DNA of 64,000 bases from assembly GCA_035454085.1 (NCBI GenBank), contig DAOTEJ010000004.1, forward strand, positions 1 to 64,000, read 5' to 3'. The notes beneath the pieces are model-generated. The model was not told the origin of the DNA and made no database searches. It worked only from the letters and a program-made list of their open reading frames with translations. The first letter of the stretch is position 1; each line of letters begins with the position of its first letter. The DNA is from DAOTEJ01 sp035454085 (GTDB lineage Bacteria; Pseudomonadota; Gammaproteobacteria; Burkholderiales; Burkholderiaceae_F). Positions 53,933-61,238 of this stretch are shown piece by piece. The translations under genes and the position numbers were made by a program.

Positions 53933-54781
53933 GTGAATGCCGATCTCAATTGCCGCGTGACCGAGCTGTGGCTCTATCCCATCAAGGGTTGCGCGGGCGT
54001 GCGCCTGCACAGCGCCACCCTGGCCGACACCGGCCTCGAGCACGAGGGCATCGGCGACCGCGAATGGGTGCTGGCCGACGCCGCAGGCGAGTTCCTCAGC
54101 CAGCGCAGCCACCCGCTGATGGCCCTGGTGCAGCCGCGCCTCACCGCCTCGAGCCTGAGGCTCAAGGCCCCCGGCATGATCGACCTCGACCTGCCCTTCG
54201 ACAGCGAGGGCGACGTGGTGCGCGTGCAGGTGTGGAACGACGAGCTCGCCGGCGTCACGCAGGGCGAACTGGCCGACACCTGGTTCAGCCGCTACCTGGG
54301 CACGCCCTGCCGCCTGCTGCGCTTCGACCCCGAGCAACGCCGCCTGGCGGCCGCTCGCGATACCGGCGCGGTGGCCGCGCCCTACAAGTTCGCCGACGCC
54401 TTTCCGCTGCTGGTGCTGGGCGAAGGCTCGATGGACGACCTCAACGCGCGCCTCGCAGCCCTGGGGGCGGCCCCGGTGGACCAGCGCCGCTTCCGCCCGA
54501 ATGTGGTGCTGGGCGACATGCCGGCGCACGAGGAGGACTTCCTGGCCACCCTGGAGCACGGCGCACTCCTGCTCGACTGCGTGAAGCCCTGCGCGCGCTG
54601 CACGGTGCCCGGGGTCGATCCCGACACCGCGGCGTCCGACACCACGGTGACCGACCTGCTCGCTTCCTATCGCCGCACGGCCGAAGGCGTGATGTTCGGC
54701 GTCAACGCCATCGTCGCCCGTGGTGCCGGTGCGCTGCTGTCCGAGGGCGACATGCTGGTCGGACGGCTGCGCTTCGGCTGA
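53933..54781 (+). CDS. MOSC-domain protein (YcbX-like)
   Basis: A 282-residue protein with an N-terminal MOSC beta-barrel (VTELWLYPIKGCAGVRLHSA, GDREWVLADAAGEFLSQRSH) and a C-terminal MOSC domain (RRFRPNVVLGDMPAHEEDF, then KPCARCTVPGVDPDT with the conserved cysteine). Family members bind molybdenum cofactor and reduce N-hydroxylated compounds (YcbX/YiiM). The start is GTG at 53933. No molybdenum-cofactor genes are nearby. Confidence 0.9.
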   Translation: MNADLNCRVTELWLYPIKGCAGVRLHSATLADTGLEHEGIGDREWVLADAAGEFLSQRSHPLMALVQPRLTASSLRLKAPGMIDLDLPFDSEGDVVRVQVWNDELAGVTQGELADTWFSRYLGTPCRLLRFDPEQRRLAAARDTGAVAAPYKFADAFPLLVLGEGSMDDLNARLAALGAAPVDQRRFRPNVVLGDMPAHEEDFLATLEHGALLLDCVKPCARCTVPGVDPDTAASDTTVTDLLASYRRTAEGVMFGVNAIVARGAGALLSEGDMLVGRLRFG

Positions 54782-54908
54782 AGCCTGCTTGCGCTCGCCC
54801 GAGCGCCCGCGCGAGCTCGCGGCGCAGCTGCGGCGCGCCGCCACTGCCAGACGCTAGCGCCTTCGCCACCGACCGGCCGGGCGCGGCAAATCGCGGGGCG
54901 CTGAAGCG

Positions 54909-56126
54909 CTAGCGCGCGGCGGAGGAGGAGCCTTCCGCGAGCCGTCGCCAGAGCGCCTCGAGCGGCCCCTGCGCGTGGCGCGCCATCCACCAGCGGCTCG
55001 CGAGCCACTGGACGCTCACGATGGCGGCAGCCAGCAGGGCGAGCTGCCAGGTGTTCATCCAGGCGCCCCAGCCCAGCCCCCAGCCCGACAGCAGCGCCCC
55101 CATCGCCAAGGACTGGGCCAGGTAATTGCTCAGTGGCATGCGCCCCGCGGGCGCGAGCCAGGCGATCCACGCGCCACGCGCGAACCACAGCACCGCCGCG
55201 GCATAGGCGAAGGACAGCGCGGACGAGGCCAGCAGCGGGATGGCAAACAGCGGATTGGCCAGTGTTCCGGGCCCCTCGGCCACGGCCGCGAGCGAGCCAG
55301 CCGCTTGCAGCAGACCCGCGGGCAGCCCGATCAGCAGGCCCAGCACCAGCGCCCGGCGCGCGAGCCCGGGCGGCGGCTCGGCGAGCCAGCCGGCACGCAC
55401 CGCCAGCAGTCCGGTGAGCATGAAGGCGTAGACCGGCACCCACAATCCGCCCAGCCAGGCCGACCAGCTGATCAGCATGAAGTCCTGCGCGCGCTGCGGC
55501 AGTTGCGCGCTCCAACTGCCACGCGTGTAGGTGAGGTAGGCCTGCGCGAGCTCGCCCGAGAACTCGCCGTCCGCGAGACTGGACCCGAGCCAGGCGACCC
55601 CCGCCAGCACCGTGGTGACGAGCGCGGCGGCGATCCACCAGCGCCGCACGGCGCGGGCAAGCGTGGCCGCGTCGCTCGTGGCGTGGCGCATCAGCAGCAG
55701 CCCGAGCAGGGCGTAGAGGTTGGTGATGTCGCCGTAGTAGGCAAGCAGGCCGTGGGCCACGCCGAAGACGAAGAGCACGGCGTAGCGCCGCCGCATGACG
55801 CGCCGCGCGTCGCGGCCCGCCGCCTCGAGCTTGCTCCACAGCAGGCCGAAGCTCGCGCCGAACAGCATCGCGAACAGCGGCATGAACTTGTATTCGACCA
55901 GCGCCGAGAGAGCGAAATAGGTGATCGCTTCGGCGCTGTCGGGCGGGCCACGGAAGTAGCCCAGCGGATTGCCCGCGCCCCACACGAAGGACTGGATGTT
56001 GACCTGCAGGATGCCGGCGAGCGCGATCGCGCGCAGGGCATCGAGGCGCAGGTCGCGCGCGGGAGCGCCGTTCACCGCCAGCGGTGCGTCACGAGGCGGC
56101 TCCCCCGGCGCACGCTCCGCCGGCAT
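54909..56126 (-). CDS. DUF418-family membrane protein
   Basis: A 405-residue multi-pass membrane protein. It starts with RDLRLDALRAIALAGILQVN, has ten or so hydrophobic segments, and ends in the DUF418 signature LAPAGRMPLSNYLAQSLAMG with WLASRWWMARHAQGPLEALW. These proteins resemble acyltransferase-type membrane enzymes; the function is unknown. It is on the same strand as the ferredoxin gene, 54 bases downstream of it. Confidence 0.85.
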   Translation of the reverse strand: MPAERAPGEPPRDAPLAVNGAPARDLRLDALRAIALAGILQVNIQSFVWGAGNPLGYFRGPPDSAEAITYFALSALVEYKFMPLFAMLFGASFGLLWSKLEAAGRDARRVMRRRYAVLFVFGVAHGLLAYYGDITNLYALLGLLLMRHATSDAATLARAVRRWWIAAALVTTVLAGVAWLGSSLADGEFSGELAQAYLTYTRGSWSAQLPQRAQDFMLISWSAWLGGLWVPVYAFMLTGLLAVRAGWLAEPPPGLARRALVLGLLIGLPAGLLQAAGSLAAVAEGPGTLANPLFAIPLLASSALSFAYAAAVLWFARGAWIAWLAPAGRMPLSNYLAQSLAMGALLSGWGLGWGAWMNTWQLALLAAAIVSVQWLASRWWMARHAQGPLEALWRRLAEGSSSAAR

Positions 56127-56180
56127 TGCGGCGTGGCCCGACCGCAGCAGGCGCCGCGGAGCGGATGGGCGCCGAGACCC

Positions 56181-56462
56181 TCAAGCCGCGTCGACCTTGG
56201 CCGCGGCGGCGTCGAGCAGGCCCGTGAGGCGGCGGTACTTGGCCATCAGCTCGTCCTGCGACTCGCGCCAGTCGGGGTGCAGCGGTATGCAGTCCACCGG
56301 GCAGAGCGCACGGCACTGCGGCTCGGCGAAGTGGCCCACGCACTCGGTGCACTTGTCCGGCGCGATCTCGTAGTGCTCCTCGCCGAGGAAGATGGCCTCG
56401 TTGGGGCACTCGGGCTCGCACACGTCGCAGTTGATGCACTCGTCGGTGATCAGCAGGGCCAT
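56181..56462 (-). CDS. YfhL-type 2[4Fe-4S] ferredoxin
   Basis: A 93-residue electron carrier with two four-cysteine clusters, CINCDVCEPECP at residues 9-20 and CTECVGHFAEPQCRALCPVD, the second with the insertion typical of YfhL/Alvin-type ferredoxins. A C-terminal helix follows. The partner enzyme is unknown. It lies 40 bases after coaD on the same strand, as in many betaproteobacteria. Confidence 0.93.
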   Translation of the reverse strand: MALLITDECINCDVCEPECPNEAIFLGEEHYEIAPDKCTECVGHFAEPQCRALCPVDCIPLHPDWRESQDELMAKYRRLTGLLDAAAAKVDAA

Positions 56463-56502
56463 GCGGATGGGGGCAGTAAGGGCTGCTCGGCGCGAACGGC
56501 GT

Positions 56503-57003
56503 TCAGTCGCGGAAGGGACCGCCCATGGTCTCGATCTTGTCCTTGAGCCAGCGCTCGACCGAGGGGAAGACGAACTTGCTCACGTCCCCGCCCATGACCG
56601 CGATCTCGCGCACGATGGTGCCGCTGATGAACTGGTACTGGTCGCTGGGGGTGAGGAACATGGTTTCGACGTCGGGCAGCAGGTAGCGGTTCATGCCCGC
56701 CATCTGGAACTCGTACTCGAAGTCGCTCACGGCCCGCAGGCCGCGCACGACCACGCGGGCATTCTGTTCGCGCACGAAGTCCTTGAGCAGCCCGCGGAAA
56801 CCCGCCACTTCGACGTTGGGGTAATGCGAGAGCACCTCCCGGGCGATGGCGATGCGCTCGTCGAGCGCGAAGAAGGGCTTCTTGTTGCGGCTGTCGGCCA
56901 CGCCCACCACCAGCTTGGCAAACAGACCCGCGGCTCGACGCACGAGGTCCTCGTGCCCGCGAGTGAGCGGATCGAATGTGCCGGGATAAACGGCTATGAC
57001 CAT
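56503..57003 (-). CDS. coaD: Pantetheine-phosphate adenylyltransferase
   Basis: Transfers AMP from ATP to 4'-phosphopantetheine in coenzyme A synthesis. The 166-residue protein starts MVIAVYPGTFDPLTRGHEDL with the TxGH-type motif (TRGH), then VVRGLRAVSDFEYEFQMAGM and the C-terminal ISGTIVREIAVMGGDVSKFV. GGGGAAG precedes the ATG at 57003. It lies 75 bases after rsmD. Confidence 0.96.
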   Translation of the reverse strand: MVIAVYPGTFDPLTRGHEDLVRRAAGLFAKLVVGVADSRNKKPFFALDERIAIAREVLSHYPNVEVAGFRGLLKDFVREQNARVVVRGLRAVSDFEYEFQMAGMNRYLLPDVETMFLTPSDQYQFISGTIVREIAVMGGDVSKFVFPSVERWLKDKIETMGGPFRD

Positions 57004-57078
57004 CGCGAGCTTCCCCCTGTTTGCTTGAAGTCTTGTTTGACCGGCTCGAGCCGCCCCTGTGCGCGGCCGGCCCATTAT

Positions 57079-57771
57079 TCATGCGCCCGTGGGGCGCAGC
57101 AAATGAAAGGCCACCCGGCCGGCCGTCGCGGCGCGCACCAGCTCGTAGCCCGCCGTGGCGGCGGCCCCGGCACCGAGCGGCTCCGGACCCTCGAGGTAGA
57201 CCAGTCCGTCGGGCACCGCCAGCCGGCGTGCCGCGGCGAGCGCCTCCGCCTGCAGCCCCGCGGCGAAGGGCGGATCGAGGAACACGAGGTCGAAGCCCGC
57301 GGCCGGCTGCCGCGCGGCCCAGGCCAGCGCCTCGGCGCAGATCAGCTCGACGCCCGTGCCGCCCAGGCGCGCCACGGTCGCGGCGAGCTGGCGGGCAAGA
57401 GCGGGATCGCGCTCCACCAGGGTGACCGAGGCGGCGCCACGGCTGGCCAGTTCCAGGCCCAGCGCGCCACTGCCGGCAAAAAGATCCAGCCCACGCAACG
57501 CGCCGAAGTCGCCCAGCAAGTGCGTCAGCCAGTTGAACAGCGTGCCGCGCACCCGGTCGCCCGTGGGGCGCAGGCCGGGCCGGTCGGGCACCGCCAGCGG
57601 GGTGCGCTTCCAGCGCCCGCCGATGATGCGCACCTCGCCCGGTGCGGCGCTGCGCGCCGAGGCGGTTGCTAGACTGCGCGCTGACTTCCGCCCGCCCACG
57701 GGCGACGCTGCGCGCCGCGAGCCATCCGGCCCGCGCGGCGCAGCGCCCGTGCCGGCTCCTCGCTTGCTCAT
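57079..57771 (-). CDS. rsmD: 16S rRNA m2G966 methyltransferase RsmD
   Basis: Methylates G966 of 16S rRNA using SAM. The core has EVRIIGGRWKRTPLAVPDRP, PTGDRVRGTLFNWL, the SAM-binding LDLFAGSGALGLELASRG, and the catalytic DPPF. The chosen ATG at 57771 gives 230 residues with a 45-residue Arg/Ser/Gly-rich N-terminal extension that is not typical of the family. The start could lie further in. As annotated, it begins only six bases from the divergent ftsY start. Confidence 0.92.
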   Translation of the reverse strand: MSKRGAGTGAAPRGPDGSRRAASPVGGRKSARSLATASARSAAPGEVRIIGGRWKRTPLAVPDRPGLRPTGDRVRGTLFNWLTHLLGDFGALRGLDLFAGSGALGLELASRGAASVTLVERDPALARQLAATVARLGGTGVELICAEALAWAARQPAAGFDLVFLDPPFAAGLQAEALAAARRLAVPDGLVYLEGPEPLGAGAAATAGYELVRAATAGRVAFHLLRPTGA

Positions 57772-57777
57772 CCGCCC

Positions 57778-58713
57778 ATGATAAGTCCCGCTCCCGCCAA
57801 GTCCGGCTGGCTCTCGCGCCTCAAGGAAGGCCTGACGCGCACGCGCGTGAACATCGCCGGCCTGTTCTCGGGCGGCGTGGTCGACGAGGCCTTCCTCGAG
57901 GAACTGGAATTCGCGCTGATCAGTGCCGACGTGGGCGTGGCCACCGCCGCGATCCTGCTGCGCCGCGTGCGCGACCGCATCAAGCTCGACGGCCTCAAGA
58001 CGCAGGAGGAAGTGCGCAGCGCGCTGCGCGACGAACTCGCCGCGCTGCTGTCCGCCGCTGAGCGTCCACTGGATCTGGCGGCGCACGGCAAGCCGCTGGT
58101 GATCATGGTCGCGGGCGTGAACGGGGCCGGCAAGACGACCTCGATCGGCAAGCTCTCGAAATGGCTGGCCGGACAGGGCAAGACCGTGCTGCTGGCCGCG
58201 GGCGACACCTTTCGCGCCGCCGCGCGCGAGCAGCTCGCCGTGTGGGGCACGCGCAACCAGGTCGAGGTGATCGCACAAAGCGGCGGCGATCCGGCCGCGG
58301 TGGTGTTCGACGCCGTCAACGCGGCGCGCGCGCGCGGCATGGACGTGCTGATCGCCGACACCGCTGGCCGCCTGCCGACCCAGGCGCACCTCATGGAAGA
58401 GCTCAAGCGCATCCGCCGCGCGCAGGACAAGGCCCTGCCCGGCGCGCCGCACGAGGTGATCCTGATCGTGGACGGCACCAACGGCCAGAACGCGCTGGCG
58501 CAGGTCAGGGCCTTCGACGAGGCGGTCGGCCTCACCGGCCTGGTGATCACCAAGCTCGACGGCACGGCCAAGGGCGGCGTGCTGGCGGCGATCACCCAGA
58601 TGCGCCCCGATCGGCCGATCCCGATCTACTTCATCGGCGTGGGCGAAGGCATCGAGGACCTGCAGCCGTTCAAGGCGCGCGAGTTTGCCAACGCACTGGT
58701 GGGACTGGACTAG
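57778..58713 (+). CDS. ftsY: Signal recognition particle receptor FtsY
   Basis: The SRP-receptor GTPase targeting membrane proteins to the Sec translocon. The 311-residue NG-domain form lacks the long acidic A domain of E. coli. The N domain begins SGWLSRLKEGLTRTRVNIAG. GTPase motifs are GVNGAGKTTSIGKLSKWLAG, DTAGRLPTQAHLMEELKRI and VITKLDGTAKGGVLAA. No good ribosome site precedes the ATG at 57778. Its TAG stop is on a CTAG shared with the convergent ygbA-like gene. Confidence 0.96.
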   Translation: MISPAPAKSGWLSRLKEGLTRTRVNIAGLFSGGVVDEAFLEELEFALISADVGVATAAILLRRVRDRIKLDGLKTQEEVRSALRDELAALLSAAERPLDLAAHGKPLVIMVAGVNGAGKTTSIGKLSKWLAGQGKTVLLAAGDTFRAAAREQLAVWGTRNQVEVIAQSGGDPAAVVFDAVNAARARGMDVLIADTAGRLPTQAHLMEELKRIRRAQDKALPGAPHEVILIVDGTNGQNALAQVRAFDEAVGLTGLVITKLDGTAKGGVLAAITQMRPDRPIPIYFIGVGEGIEDLQPFKAREFANALVGLD

Positions 58714-59123
58714 GACTCGGGCGCGTCGCCCGCCGCGCGCGGGTTGCGTGGCTTGGCCGGCGCCGGGCGCTTGCCGTCCAGGATGTGGCGGATGGCGAGG
58801 ATGGGATGGCGGCTGAGCATGCGCGGCCCCGCGTAGCGCATCATCACCCGCGCCTGCTCGCGCTGGGCTGGGCCGTAGCAGTGGATCTGGCAGTTGGCGC
58901 AGGTGGGCTTGTCCTCGCCGTAGGGGCAGGCCGCGAGCCGCCGCGTGGCGTAGTCCATGAAGGCGCTGCACTCCGGGCACAGGTCGCCGCCCGTGCTGGC
59001 GTGCTGGTCGCGGCACCAGATGCTCAGCATCACCTGCATGGTGCGCAGTTCGCGCGACAGGCGCGGTCCCTGCAGGCGGGCCAGGCGGCGCGAGGCGCCG
59101 TCGCTCAGAGGCTCGGAACTCAT
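58710..59123 (-). CDS. YgbA-family (nitrous-oxide-stimulated promoter) protein
   Basis: A 137-residue protein clearly related to E. coli YgbA. The shared features are the spaced cysteines of CPECSAFMDYATRRLAACPY, then GEDKPTCANCQIHCYGPAQR and the following VMMRYAGPRMLSRHPILAIR. The cysteine pattern suggests metal or Fe-S binding. In E. coli the gene is induced by nitric oxide through NsrR, but I see no NsrR-like palindrome here. The ATG at 59123 has a weak ribosome site. Confidence 0.88.
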   Translation of the reverse strand: MSSEPLSDGASRRLARLQGPRLSRELRTMQVMLSIWCRDQHASTGGDLCPECSAFMDYATRRLAACPYGEDKPTCANCQIHCYGPAQREQARVMMRYAGPRMLSRHPILAIRHILDGKRPAPAKPRNPRAAGDAPES

Positions 59124-59270
59124 CGTTGGTTCAATCCGGTAGGCCCGGCCAGCATGAAGGCGCAGTCGCGCCGCGCGCTTGACCTCGCGCAAGCCCGCGC
59201 CCGCCCCCTCCGCAGGAGGTAGGCGTCAACCCGGCCCGTAGAATCCGGGAACTTCAGCCCCACCCCCACC

Positions 59271-60734
59271 ATGCTCCTCGCCGCCATCGACCTGGGTTCC
59301 AACAGCTTCCGCCTCGAGATAGGACGCGTCGAGGGCTCGCACATCCTCACCCAGGGCTACTGGAAGGAGACCGTGCGGCTTGCCGCCGGGCTCGACGAGG
59401 AGCAGCGCCTGACCCGCAAGGCGATGGACACCGCGCTCGACACCCTGGCGCGCATGAACGAGCGCCTGCGCGGCCTGCCGGCCTCGCAGGTGCGCGCGGT
59501 GGGCACGCAGACGCTGCGGGTGGCGGGCAATGCGGCGGACTTCCTGCGCCGCGCCGAGAAGGTCCTGGGCTATCCGATCGAGGTCATCGCCGGCCGCGAG
59601 GAGGCGCGCCTCGTGTTCGAGGGCTGCGCGCACACCCTGCCGCTGTCGACCGCGCGCCGCCTGGTGGTGGACATAGGCGGCGCCTCGACGGAACTGATCG
59701 TCGGCCGGGGCTTCGAGGCCGAGCGCGCCGAGTCGTTCAAGGTGGGCTGCGTCAACACCTCGGTGCGCTTCTTCCAGGACGGGATCATCGACCGCGCCAG
59801 CCTCAAGAAGGCGCAGGTCGCGGTGGCGGCGGAACTGGAAGAGGCGGTCGAGCTGTTCTCGCGCCGCCACTGGGACGAGGCCTACGGCTCCTCGGGCACC
59901 GCGGGCGCGGTGTCCGACATCCTGCGCGCGCAGGGCTGGAGCGACGGCGTGATCACCGCCGAGGCCCTGCTGCGTCTGCGCCATGCCCTGCTCGAGGCGG
60001 GCGAGATCCGCCGCATCAAGCTTGCCGGCCTCAAGGCCGAGCGCCAGGAGGTGATCGCGGGCGGCGTGGCGGTGCTCTCGGCGGTGTTCGACGTGCTGGG
60101 GGTGCAAGAGATGCGGCCGGCGCGTGGCGCCCTGCGCGTGGGCGTGCTCTACGACCTGCTGGGCCGGCGCGAGCACCGCGACGTGCGCAGCATGGCGGTG
60201 GAACGCATGCAGGCGCGCTTCGGGGTCGATGCCGCGCAGGCGCGCGCCGTGGCGGTGATCGCCACCCAGTTGCACGAGGCCCTGGACCCGGAGGCCGACG
60301 CCGACGCCCGCCACCGCCTCGACTGGGCGGCCGCGCTGCACGAGGTGGGCTTCGCGGTGTCGCACGGCGACTACCACAAGCACGGCGCCTATCTGGTGCG
60401 CCACAGCGACATGGCGGGCTTCTCGACCCATGAGCAGGAGCGCGTCGCGCTGCTGGTTCTGGGGCAGCGGGGCAACCTCAGGAAGCTGGGCGATGCAATT
60501 GCCGAGCCGACGCGCCTGGCCAAGATCCTGGCGCTGCGGCTCGCGGTCATCCTGATGCACGCGCGCCGCCCGGTGCGCCTGCCCGAGTGGTCACTGCGCG
60601 CGCGCGAGGGGCGCATCGAGTTCGCGCTCGACGGCGCCTGGCTGAGCCGCCATCCGCTCACCCAGCACCTGCTCGAAGAGGAAGCCGCGACCTGGCAGCG
60701 TGCCGGCGTGGACCTGAGACTGGTGGCCCGCTGA
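59271..60734 (+). CDS. ppx: Exopolyphosphatase (Ppx/GppA family)
   Basis: Hydrolyses inorganic polyphosphate, and in some members pppGpp. The 487-residue protein begins MLLAAIDLGSNSFRLEIGRV (actin-like phosphate loop), with GTQTLRVAGNAADFL, VIAGREEARLVFEG and VVDIGGASTELIVGRG, and a C-terminal HD-like helical domain (WAAALHEVGFAVSHGDYHKH). It is convergent with sixA and ppk, with only seven bases between stops. Synthesis and breakdown of polyphosphate are therefore encoded side by side. Confidence 0.93.
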   Translation: MLLAAIDLGSNSFRLEIGRVEGSHILTQGYWKETVRLAAGLDEEQRLTRKAMDTALDTLARMNERLRGLPASQVRAVGTQTLRVAGNAADFLRRAEKVLGYPIEVIAGREEARLVFEGCAHTLPLSTARRLVVDIGGASTELIVGRGFEAERAESFKVGCVNTSVRFFQDGIIDRASLKKAQVAVAAELEEAVELFSRRHWDEAYGSSGTAGAVSDILRAQGWSDGVITAEALLRLRHALLEAGEIRRIKLAGLKAERQEVIAGGVAVLSAVFDVLGVQEMRPARGALRVGVLYDLLGRREHRDVRSMAVERMQARFGVDAAQARAVAVIATQLHEALDPEADADARHRLDWAAALHEVGFAVSHGDYHKHGAYLVRHSDMAGFSTHEQERVALLVLGQRGNLRKLGDAIAEPTRLAKILALRLAVILMHARRPVRLPEWSLRAREGRIEFALDGAWLSRHPLTQHLLEEEAATWQRAGVDLRLVAR

Positions 60735-60741
60735 GCCGCGC

Positions 60742-61206
60742 TCAGGCGAAGTCGGGATTGCAGACCGCGCGCAGCACCACCTGACGCGAACCATCACGGT
60801 CGCGCGCCGACAACCACCACACCCCGCCCTTCTTCACGGACCAGGGCTGCTCTTCGCCCGCGAGCAGCCGGCTCGCCACCAGGCCCAGGGTCGGCTGGTG
60901 TCCGACCACCACGACGGGCACCTTGGCCACCGGCCAGCCCGCGGCGACCAGCACCGCGCCGCTGTCGGCGTCCGGCGCCAGCGCATCCACCGTGACCAGC
61001 TTGCGCTGCGCCAGTTCGGCGAGCGCTCGCGCCGTCTGCTGGGCACGCGTCGCGGGGCTGGCCAGGATGCGCGCCGAGTCCGGCAGGCGCGCGTGCAGCC
61101 ATTCGGCCATGCGCCGTGCCTGCTTCTCGCCGCGCGCAGTGAGCTTGCGGCCGTGGTCGGGCTCGCCGAGTTCGGCTTCGGCGTGGCGCCAGAGGATCAG
61201 TTCCAA
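60742..61206 (-). CDS. sixA: Phosphohistidine phosphatase SixA
   Basis: A 154-residue histidine-phosphatase-superfamily protein of the SixA type, which removes phosphate from phosphohistidine (for example on ArcB or nitrogen-PTS proteins). The catalytic motif is ILWRHAEAELGEPDHGRKLT. ASPATRAQQTARAL and the second histidine in VVVVGHQPTLGLVASRLLAG follow. The start is TTG at 61206, with CGGAG about nine bases upstream; no ATG is near. It follows ppk after 32 bases. Confidence 0.88.
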   Translation of the reverse strand: MELILWRHAEAELGEPDHGRKLTARGEKQARRMAEWLHARLPDSARILASPATRAQQTARALAELAQRKLVTVDALAPDADSGAVLVAAGWPVAKVPVVVVGHQPTLGLVASRLLAGEEQPWSVKKGGVWWLSARDRDGSRQVVLRAVCNPDFA

Positions 61207-61238
61207 GGAGCGGCTCCGTGGTTCGTGCGGTCGGGGTC

